Shown in pieces: positions 1 to 5,320 of a stretch of DNA of 11,421 nucleotides. Location: the NCBI GenBank assembly GCA_041580155.1, contig JBFGEI010000079.1:1-11421 (forward strand), in the 5' to 3' direction. The stretch comes from Limimaricola sp041580155. GTDB lineage: Bacteria; Pseudomonadota; Alphaproteobacteria; Rhodobacterales; Rhodobacteraceae. Position numbers and translations under genes: made by a program. Within the stretch, counting starts at the first letter, position 1. Every line of letters starts with the position of its first letter. Under the pieces are notes generated by a model. That model had not been told where the DNA came from. It saw only the letters and a program-made list of their open reading frames with translations, and did not search any database.

Positions 1-194
1 ACAGCGTCGACGCCGAGATCCGCGATGTGCTCGAGCCTGTGAATGATCCCCGCGAGGTCGCCGATCCCGTCGTTGTTCCCGTCCTGGAACGAGCGCGGGT
101 AGACTTGGTAGATCACCGCGCCGCGCCACCAGTTGGCATCGGCGGTCTTGTCGACCTCGGTCTGGAGCGCGGTATCGGCCACGGCTTTGTTCAT
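1..194 (-). CDS. aglA: GH13 alpha-glucosidase, N-terminal 64 codons (cut by window edge)
   Basis: Start of a cytoplasmic alpha-amylase-family (GH13) enzyme that would hydrolyse imported alpha-glucosides such as maltose, sucrose or trehalose to glucose. Only 64 complete codons are present. They contain the family's opening signature: WWRGAVIYQVYPRSF at about residues 22-36, followed by the calcium-loop pattern D38-x-N40-x-D42-G-x-G-D46-L. There is no signal peptide, as expected for a cytoplasmic enzyme. The ATG at 194-192 lies 13 bases after the aglG stop codon, so the gene belongs to the aglEFG operon. Its ribosome binding site is weak (GAAAG and AGAAAAG stretches only). The symbol rests on operon position. 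The family is certain, but the exact substrate cannot be read from this fragment; trehalose synthase or oligo-1,6-glucosidase relatives share this N-terminus. Confidence 0.88.
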   Translation of the reverse strand, partial: MNKAVADTALQTEVDKTADANWWRGAVIYQVYPRSFQDGNNDGIGDLAGIIHRLEHIADLGVDA

Positions 195-207
195 CTTTTC
201 TGCTTTC

Positions 208-1359
208 TCATTTCACCGACCCCGCAAGGAGTCCGCGCACGAGGTATTTCTGCATCGCGAAGAACACAACCAGCGGCACCGCGATCGACACGAATGCCGC
301 GGTGGCGAGGATTTCCCAGTTGCCGCCGCGGGTGCCCAGCAGTTCGACGATCTGCTTGGTCATCACCGTGGTCTCGCCGCTGGCATCGATCAGGAACACC
401 AGCGCCACCAGCAGGTCGTTCCAGGTCCACAGGAACTGGAAGATCGCGAAGGAGGCCAGCGCCGGGAACGACAGCGGCAGGATGATCTTGGTGAAGATCT
501 GGAAGTCGCTGGCGCCGTCGACCTTGGCGTTCTCGATGATGTCGCGCGGCAGCCCGACCATGTAGTTGCGCAGGATGTAGATCGCGAGCGGCAATCCAAA
601 GCCGGTATGCGCCAGCCAGACCCCGAGGTAGCCCTTGCCGATGCCGATCGAGTTGTGGAACTTCAGCAGCGGGATCAGCGCCAGCTGCAGCGGCACAACG
701 AGCAGCGCCACGATCGCGGCGATCAACAGCGCCCGTCCCGGGAAATCCATCCAAGCCAGCGCGTAGGCGGCGAAGGCGGCGACCAGGATCGGGATGATCG
801 TCGCCGGGATCGTCACCGTCATCGTGTTGAAGAACGCCTTGCCCATGCCTTCGATGTTCTGCGGGTTGAACAGCATGTGCTCGTAGTTGGCGAGGGTGAA
901 CTCGGGCGGCAACTCGACGCTGACGAAGACCCGCTGACCGCGGCCGGACATTTCCTCGGCCGAGGTGAACACGTAGTCGCCGTTGGCCTGCACGGTGATG
1001 ATCTCGCCGTCGCCCATGTCGACGGTCTCGCCCGGCTGGTAGGCGCCGACGTCGCGCGACGAGGTGCCGAAGGCCGAGATGTCGAGCGGGTCGATGCCCT
1101 CGACCGCGAACAGGTTGCCCGAAACGGTGTAAAGGCCGTCGACCCGGGTCTGTTCGTCAGGGTCGTCGGTGCGCAGCGTCAGGTTCTGCTCGGTCGGGAA
1201 CATCGATTTCCACCAGCCCGAGGTGGAAATCTGATCACCGGTGCGGAACGACGACACCAGCAGGCCGAGGGTGGGAAACACCCACAGCGCCACCAGCAGC
1301 ACGACGGAGATGTGAACCGCCCAGGTCAGGCTCGACTTGGTTCCGGCGATGTTGTCCAT
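208..1359 (-). CDS. aglG: alpha-glucoside ABC transporter permease AglG
   Basis: Inner-membrane permease of a CUT1-family sugar ABC importer, 383 residues, and partner of AglF. A first membrane segment lies at about residues 14-36 (VHISVVLLVALWVFPTLGLL). A long polar periplasmic loop follows at about 41-155, then the C-terminal bundle of membrane segments from about 182. The cytoplasmic EAA loop that docks on the ATPase is at about 272-294 (RDIIENAKVDGASDFQIF), with the conserved G282. The start is the ATG at 1359-1357, which overlaps the aglF stop in a TGATG arrangement and has AGGGAG at 1373-1368 as ribosome binding site. A longer in-frame extension upstream is aglF coding sequence read in another frame. 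The large first loop is, as I recall, typical of AglG rather than of most CUT1 permeases. The alpha-glucoside assignment rests on the whole gene set. Confidence 0.93.
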   Translation of the reverse strand: MDNIAGTKSSLTWAVHISVVLLVALWVFPTLGLLVSSFRTGDQISTSGWWKSMFPTEQNLTLRTDDPDEQTRVDGLYTVSGNLFAVEGIDPLDISAFGTSSRDVGAYQPGETVDMGDGEIITVQANGDYVFTSAEEMSGRGQRVFVSVELPPEFTLANYEHMLFNPQNIEGMGKAFFNTMTVTIPATIIPILVAAFAAYALAWMDFPGRALLIAAIVALLVVPLQLALIPLLKFHNSIGIGKGYLGVWLAHTGFGLPLAIYILRNYMVGLPRDIIENAKVDGASDFQIFTKIILPLSFPALASFAIFQFLWTWNDLLVALVFLIDASGETTVMTKQIVELLGTRGGNWEILATAAFVSIAVPLVVFFAMQKYLVRGLLAGSVK

Positions 1360-2603
1360 CAGCGCATCTCCCTGCGGGCGTTGTAGACGTTCCAGATCAG
1401 GATCGGGGTGACCAGCAGCATGATCACCATGGCGCCGGCCGATCCGACGCCCCAGTCGTTGGCCCGGAACAGCTTGTCGTACATGTAGTTGGCCAGCACC
1501 TGGGTCTCCCACTGGCCGTTGGTCATCGCGAACACGATGTCGAACACCTTGAGCACCACGATGGTGATCGTGGTCCAGACCACGACGATGGTGCCGGCGA
1601 TCTGCGGCATCTTGATCTTGAAGAAGATCTGGAACGGGTTGGCGCCGTCGACGATCGCCGCCTCGATGGTCTCCTCGGGGATGCCGCGCAGCGCCGCCGA
1701 CAGCAGCACCATCGCAAAGCCGGTCTGGATCCAGATCAGCACGATCATCAGGAACAGGCTGTTCCAGAACGGGATCGTCAGCCAGGTCTGCGGCTCGCCA
1801 TACGGCAGGTCGGCCAGAAACAGCCCCAGCGTCGAGCGCAGCGACAGGAAGATCAGCACCGCGGCGATCAGCGCCACCACCAGCCGCAGCCCGGTCGCCA
1901 TCAGCCCCGGCCGCTGGCCGTCATGGTTGGGCAACAGCGGCCGCAGCATCGACAGCGCCGAGGCGGCGGCGGCGGCGGCGAAGGCCAGCAGCAGCAGCGC
2001 CGGCACCAGCCGCAGCGCCAAAAAGGACCAGATGCCGCCGTCGAAGGTCAGCCAGACCGCGTTCAGCACGCCGATCTGGTCCTGGCCCATCGGCCGGGTG
2101 TCGTAGATCAGCTTGAAGATCACCGCGGCGCCGACGAAGGAGATCGCCATCGGCATGAAGATCAGCGATTTCGCGATGTTGCCCCAGGAAATCCGGTCGG
2201 TCAGCTGCGCCGCGAGAAGCCCGAAGGCGGTCGAGGCGGCCGGCACGATGATCAGCCACAAAAGGTTGTTGTTCAGGCCTTCCCAGAACTTCGGCTCGCG
2301 CAGCATCTGACGGTAGTTGTCGAGCCCGACGAAGTCGTAGCCGCCGCCGGCGTCCCGCTGGGTCAGCGACAGCCGGATCGTCTCGACCACCGGGTAGGCC
2401 AGGTACAGCCCCAGCGCCAGCAGCGCCGGCAGCAGGAACAGCCAGGGCCGGATCATGTTGGCGCGGTTGATGTTGCGCCCGGCGTTGGCACCGCGGGCCG
2501 GGAACAGCACCTTGTCGATGAAGATGTTGGAGAAATAGTAGTAGGCGACGCAGCCACCGACCCCGATCACGATGGTCAGAAGTCCTTGTAGAGCCGGATT
2601 CAT
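1359..2603 (-). CDS. aglF: alpha-glucoside ABC transporter permease AglF, with extra hydrophobic segment
   Basis: Second CUT1-type inner-membrane permease, 414 residues. The order seen is: an N-terminal hydrophobic segment (about 6-26), the signature IRPWLFLLPALLALGLYLAY at 51-70, a membrane block at about 114-168, an unusual hydrophobic stretch at about 184-266, then the conserved core WLTIPFW...WIQTGFAMV at about 274-299. The EAA loop EETIEAAIVDGANPFQIF, with G320, is at 310-327. The start ATG is preceded by a strong GGGAGGGG ribosome binding site (2614-2607). The stop overlaps the aglG start by one base, indicating translational coupling. The protein looks longer than the AglF proteins I know, mostly because of the 184-266 stretch, which includes an alanine run encoded by six GGC repeats (GCC on the coding strand). 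The flanking family motifs are intact, so it is probably functional. Confidence 0.93.
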   Translation of the reverse strand: MNPALQGLLTIVIGVGGCVAYYYFSNIFIDKVLFPARGANAGRNINRANMIRPWLFLLPALLALGLYLAYPVVETIRLSLTQRDAGGGYDFVGLDNYRQMLREPKFWEGLNNNLLWLIIVPAASTAFGLLAAQLTDRISWGNIAKSLIFMPMAISFVGAAVIFKLIYDTRPMGQDQIGVLNAVWLTFDGGIWSFLALRLVPALLLLAFAAAAAASALSMLRPLLPNHDGQRPGLMATGLRLVVALIAAVLIFLSLRSTLGLFLADLPYGEPQTWLTIPFWNSLFLMIVLIWIQTGFAMVLLSAALRGIPEETIEAAIVDGANPFQIFFKIKMPQIAGTIVVVWTTITIVVLKVFDIVFAMTNGQWETQVLANYMYDKLFRANDWGVGSAGAMVIMLLVTPILIWNVYNARREMR

Positions 2604-2606
2604 CGT

Positions 2607-2614
2607 CCCCTCCC
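2607..2614 (-). promoter_or_regulatory. strong ribosome binding site of aglF
   Basis: GGGAGGGG precedes the aglF ATG, with the GGGA core 7 bases upstream of it. It follows the aglE-aglF intercistronic hairpin, so translation of aglF can start independently of aglE. Confidence 0.6.
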
Positions 2615-2632
2615 GAATGCCAGACGCAGATA

Positions 2633-2663
2633 GGCGGCCGAACTCGTTCGAGTCTCGGCCGCC
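2633..2663 (-). other. aglE-aglF intercistronic stem-loop
   Basis: An inverted repeat lies between the aglE stop codon and the aglF ribosome binding site. The lower stem GGCGGCCGA / TCGGCCGCC (2633-2641 with 2655-2663) is 9 perfect pairs. It continues through a single bulged base (2654) into ACTCG / CGAGT (2642-2646 with 2649-2653). There is no T-run on either side, so it is not a standard intrinsic terminator. A stable hairpin directly after a binding-protein gene and before its permeases fits the known pattern of protecting the upstream mRNA from 3' decay, so that binding protein is made in excess. That function is inference. Confidence 0.7.
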
Positions 2664-2680
2664 CGTTTATCGTTACACGC

Positions 2681-4030
2681 TTACTTCAGGGCGTCCCAGC
2701 TGTCCTGGATCTTGCCGGCCACCGATGCGGCTTCTTCGCCACCGGCGTAGTCGACCATGCCGGTCCAGAAGCTGCCGGCGCCGACGCCACCGGGCATCAG
2801 GTCCGAGCCGTCGAAGCGGAACGTCGTCGCGTTGAGCAGGATGTCGTTCATCTTGCGCAGCGTCGGATCGCCGAACACTTCCGGGTTGACCGAGGTCAGC
2901 GGCGTCAGGAAGCCGGTCTGCGCCATCCAGATCTCATGCGCGATCGGGGTCTGGAGCCACTCGATGAAGGCGGTGGTGGCGTCGTTCGGCTCGGTGATGC
3001 CGAACAGCGTGCCGGCGCCCAGCACCGGCTGGCCGAGATCCTTTTCCTCATAGGCCGGGAAGTAGAAGAAATCGACGTCCTCGCCGACCTCGGTGCCTTC
3101 CGGGAAGAAGGTCGGGATGAACGACGCCTGACGGTGCATGTAGCACTGCGGCGGGCTGTCGAAGAGACCCTTGGGGCTGTCGCGGAAATCGGTCGAGGCG
3201 ACGGCGGCCTGGCCACCGGCGGCAAAGCCGTCCTGGATGAAGTAGCCGAACTCCTCGATCGCGCCGACCACCGCCGGATCGTCGAAGGCGATCTCGTTGC
3301 TGACCCACTTGTCGTAGGTCTCGGGGCTCTGGGTGCGCAGCATCAGGTCCTCGACCCAGTCGGTCGCCGGCCAGCCGGTGGCGCCGCCCGATCCCAGGCC
3401 GACGCACCACGGGGTTTCGCCGTCCTCGACCATCTGCTCGGTCAGGGCCTTCAGCTCTTCCATGGTCTCGGGGATCTCGTAGCCGGCGTCCTCGAAGTTC
3501 TCGGGAACGAACCAGACCAGCGATTTCACGTCGACCTTGTAGAAGAAGCCGAACAGGTCCTGGTTGCCGTCGGCGCCCTCGAAGGTCGCGAGGTCGACCC
3601 AGGACTGGCCGGCGGCGTAGTTTTCCTTGACCCAGTCGCCGGTGCCTTCGGGCATCGGTTCCAGGTGGCCGAGCATTGCCAGGTCGCGGGCGAGGCCGGG
3701 CTGCGGGAAGGCGGCGATGTTCGGCGCCGAACCGGCCTCGGTGTCGATCCGGATCTGGGTCTCGAAGCCGTCCGACCCGGTGTAGCGCACGTCGGCGCCG
3801 GTCGCGGCCTCGAAATAGGCCAGCATCGATTCGACCAGGAGCTGGTCGCCGCCGAGCCAGGGACCGAACACGGTCAGCGACTTGCCGGTCAGATCATGGC
3901 TTTCGGCAAAGGCGTTGTAGCTGTCCCAGTTGAAGGCGCCCTCGCCCACCGGGAACTTCAGATCCTGGGCCGAGGCCGCGCCGCCAAGCAGCGCCATGCC
4001 CGCGACACCGGCGTAAAGAATGGTCTTCAT
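2681..4030 (-). CDS. aglE: alpha-glucoside-binding periplasmic protein AglE
   Basis: Periplasmic substrate-binding protein (CUT1 type) that captures alpha-glucosides and delivers them to AglF/AglG; 449 residues, close to the family's usual length. It opens with a Sec signal peptide, MKTILYAGVAGMALLGGAASA, with probable cleavage after A21 before QDLKF. There is no lipobox cysteine, so it should be soluble. The mature part shows the family segment LTVFGPWLGGDQLLVESM (about 52-69). It is the first gene of the minus-strand operon, consistent with high expression. The start ATG is well supported by GGGAGGG at 4044-4038, 7 bases upstream. An aglE promoter and AglR operator lie further upstream. Binding specificity (maltose, sucrose, trehalose, others) cannot be read directly. 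Confidence 0.94.
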   Translation of the reverse strand: MKTILYAGVAGMALLGGAASAQDLKFPVGEGAFNWDSYNAFAESHDLTGKSLTVFGPWLGGDQLLVESMLAYFEAATGADVRYTGSDGFETQIRIDTEAGSAPNIAAFPQPGLARDLAMLGHLEPMPEGTGDWVKENYAAGQSWVDLATFEGADGNQDLFGFFYKVDVKSLVWFVPENFEDAGYEIPETMEELKALTEQMVEDGETPWCVGLGSGGATGWPATDWVEDLMLRTQSPETYDKWVSNEIAFDDPAVVGAIEEFGYFIQDGFAAGGQAAVASTDFRDSPKGLFDSPPQCYMHRQASFIPTFFPEGTEVGEDVDFFYFPAYEEKDLGQPVLGAGTLFGITEPNDATTAFIEWLQTPIAHEIWMAQTGFLTPLTSVNPEVFGDPTLRKMNDILLNATTFRFDGSDLMPGGVGAGSFWTGMVDYAGGEEAASVAGKIQDSWDALK

Positions 4031-4037
4031 CGAAATC

Positions 4038-4044
4038 CCTCCCC
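4038..4044 (-). promoter_or_regulatory. ribosome binding site of aglE
   Basis: GGGAGGG ends 7 bases before the aglE ATG. It sits two bases downstream of the leader hairpin 4047-4065, so folding of that hairpin could affect its accessibility. Confidence 0.65.
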
Positions 4045-4046
4045 TT

Positions 4047-4065
4047 GGCGCAGACCGGCTGCGCC
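4047..4065 (-). other. hairpin in the aglE leader, next to the ribosome binding site
   Basis: A perfect 7-bp inverted repeat with a 5-base loop: GGCGCAG (4047-4053) and CTGCGCC (4059-4065). It lies in the predicted aglE 5' untranslated leader of about 85 bases, two bases upstream of the Shine-Dalgarno. It could stabilise the transcript's 5' end or modulate initiation. A protein-binding palindrome in DNA is an alternative. The structure is read directly from the sequence; the function is unknown. Confidence 0.5.
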
Positions 4066-4099
4066 TGAATTACTGTCACCCGGCGCTGAAAGGTCCTCC

Positions 4100-4115
4100 C
4101 CCAAAGCGCTTTGGG
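4100..4115. promoter_or_regulatory. AglR operator O1 (aglE side)
   Basis: Perfect 16-bp palindrome CCCAAAGCGCTTTGGG with the central CG step typical of LacI-family operators. It begins 8 bases after the predicted aglE -10 box, overlapping or just following the transcription start, a position suited to repression. A near copy lies 153 bp away (centre to centre) in front of aglR. AglR is encoded next to it and is the obvious ligand. Confidence 0.82.
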
Positions 4116-4117
4116 TC

Positions 4118-4135
4118 GTGCGCACCGTTGCGCAC
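4118..4135. repeat. inverted repeat overlapping the aglE -10 region
   Basis: GTGCGCA (4118-4124) and TGCGCAC (4129-4135) form a perfect 7-bp inverted repeat around a 4-bp spacer. It lies next to the AglR operator and over the predicted -10 box of aglE. It differs from the AglR palindrome, so it could be a site for a second regulator, or simply chance in GC-rich DNA. Confidence 0.4.
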
Positions 4136-4152
4136 CTTTCGTCACGTGTCAA
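4124..4152 (-). promoter_or_regulatory. predicted aglE promoter
   Basis: A perfect -35 hexamer TTGACA (4152-4147) is followed by a 17-base spacer and a poor -10 AACGGT (4129-4124). Alphaproteobacterial -10 boxes are often weak, and such a promoter could need an activator. The AglR operator immediately downstream supports this as the regulated promoter of aglEFGA. Confidence 0.5.
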
Positions 4153-4164
4153 TCATCCTCGGCG

Positions 4165-4190
4165 TGGCGTTTGAAAGCAATGGCGTTTGA
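4165..4190. repeat. 10-bp direct repeat in the divergent regulatory region
   Basis: TGGCGTTTGA occurs at 4165-4174 and again at 4181-4190, with starts 16 bp apart, between the two divergent promoters. The second copy runs into TTGACC. It may be a tandem activator site or chance; no known motif is recognised. Confidence 0.35.
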
Positions 4191-4214
4191 CCGGTCGGCG
4201 CCGATGCTTGGGCT

Positions 4215-4243
4215 TTGACCTCGGGCCTAGCATTGCCTAGAGT
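4215..4243 (+). promoter_or_regulatory. predicted aglR-bglA-glk promoter
   Basis: The -35 TTGACC (4215-4220), a 17-base spacer and the -10 TAGAGT (4238-4243) make a reasonable sigma-70 promoter. Transcription would start near 4250, directly before operator O2, giving a leader of about 30 bases. The mirrored arrangement on the aglE side strengthens the call. Confidence 0.55.
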
Positions 4244-4252
4244 TCGGGCATT

Positions 4253-4268
4253 ACAAAAGCGCTTTGGA
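4253..4268. promoter_or_regulatory. AglR operator O2 (aglR side)
   Basis: The inner 14 bases, CAAAAGCGCTTTGG (4254-4267), match O1 with one mismatch and share the core AAAGCGCTTT. The site starts 9 bases after the predicted -10 box of aglR and ends 11 bases before its start codon. AglR bound here would repress its own operon. Confidence 0.78.
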
Positions 4269-4279
4269 CCCCAGCCAGC

Positions 4280-5320
4280 ATGAACCTCAAGCAACTTTCG
4301 AGCATATTGGGGCTCAGCCAGACGACGGTGAGCCGGGCGCTCAACGGCTACAAGGACGTGAGCGAGGCCACCAGGCTGCGGGTCCAGGCGGCGGCCAAGG
4401 CGCATGACTACCGGCCGAACACCCGCGCCAAGAGCCTGGCCACCGGGCGCGCGATGGCGATCGGCCATGTGGTGCCGCGGATCAGCACCCACGCCATGGT
4501 CAACCCGATCTTCGCCGACTTCATCGCCGGCGCCGGCGAGACCTATTCCGATGCCGGCTACGAGATGGTGATCTCGGTGGTCGACGCCGAGGACGAGGTC
4601 CGCGCCTACCGGTCGATCAAGGCGCGCGGCTCGGTCGACGGGGTGATCGTCAGCGCGCCGCGGATGAACGACCCGCGGATCGCCCTGCTCAACGACATCG
4701 GCCTGCCCTTCGCGGTGCACGGCCGCGCCTCGGGGCTCGACCTGCCGTACAGCTGGCTCGACGTGAACAACCGCCGCGCGTTCCGCCGCGCCACCGAATT
4801 CCTGCTCGATCTCGGGCATCGCCGGATCGCGCTGATCAACGGCATCGAGGCGCTCGACTTCGCGCATCGGCGGCGGCTCGGCTACGAGGAGGCGCTGCGC
4901 GACCGCGGCTTGGCCGCCGACCCGGGGCTGACGTTCCAGGACGAGATGACCGAGGGCTACGGGTTTCGCGCGGCACGGCAGCTGCTGGGCGATGCCGACC
5001 CGCCGACCGCGTTCCTGGTGTCGTCGATCATCTGCACGCTCGGCGTGCGCCGGGCGATCGATGAGGCCGGGCTGACGATCGGCCGCGATGTCAGCGTGGT
5101 GACCCATGACGACCAGCTGTCCTACCTGCGCAACGACGGCGAGGTGCCGGTGTTCACCGCGACCCGGTCATCGGCGCGCGAAGCTGGACAGCGGCTCGCC
5201 CGGATGCTTCTGGATCGCCTCGACACCCCCGACGCACCGGTGGCCCAGCAGCTGCTCGAGGCGGAATTGATCATCGGCCGGTCCACCGGACCCGCCCCAG
5301 ACAGGATGAAGTCACGATGA
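4280..5320 (+). CDS. aglR: LacI-family transcriptional regulator AglR
   Basis: Sugar-responsive repressor of 346 residues. The N-terminal helix-turn-helix is at about residues 3-22 (LKQLSSILGLSQTTVSRALN), with Q14-T15 at the operator-reading positions corresponding to LacI Y17-Q18. The hinge segment RPNTRAKSLATG at 45-56 includes L53, the minor-groove leucine. The rest (about 60-335) is a periplasmic-binding-like effector domain (GHVVPRIST..., SVDGVIVSAPRM, DVSVVTHDD). The start ATG places the HTH right at the N-terminus, as usual; there is no strong Shine-Dalgarno. It is transcribed divergently from aglE and overlaps bglA by four bases (ATGA). Neighbours indicate that it senses an alpha-glucoside or a derived sugar and represses both operons through the two palindromes. 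The effector is not determined. Confidence 0.93.
   Translation: MNLKQLSSILGLSQTTVSRALNGYKDVSEATRLRVQAAAKAHDYRPNTRAKSLATGRAMAIGHVVPRISTHAMVNPIFADFIAGAGETYSDAGYEMVISVVDAEDEVRAYRSIKARGSVDGVIVSAPRMNDPRIALLNDIGLPFAVHGRASGLDLPYSWLDVNNRRAFRRATEFLLDLGHRRIALINGIEALDFAHRRRLGYEEALRDRGLAADPGLTFQDEMTEGYGFRAARQLLGDADPPTAFLVSSIICTLGVRRAIDEAGLTIGRDVSVVTHDDQLSYLRNDGEVPVFTATRSSAREAGQRLARMLLDRLDTPDAPVAQQLLEAELIIGRSTGPAPDRMKSR

Noticed and set aside
133..1386. 417-codon plus-strand frame opposite aglG
   Set aside because: Composition is arginine-, glutamine- and histidine-rich with no family likeness; it is the antisense of a well-supported permease in GC-rich DNA.
1360..1512. 51-codon N-terminal extension of aglG
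   Set aside because: It lies wholly within aglF coding sequence in another frame; the ATG at 1359 has a good ribosome binding site and begins a normal permease N-terminus.
2936..4174. 412-codon plus-strand frame opposite aglE
   Set aside because: Antisense artefact of codon bias; aglE has a signal peptide, ribosome binding site and family motifs on the other strand.
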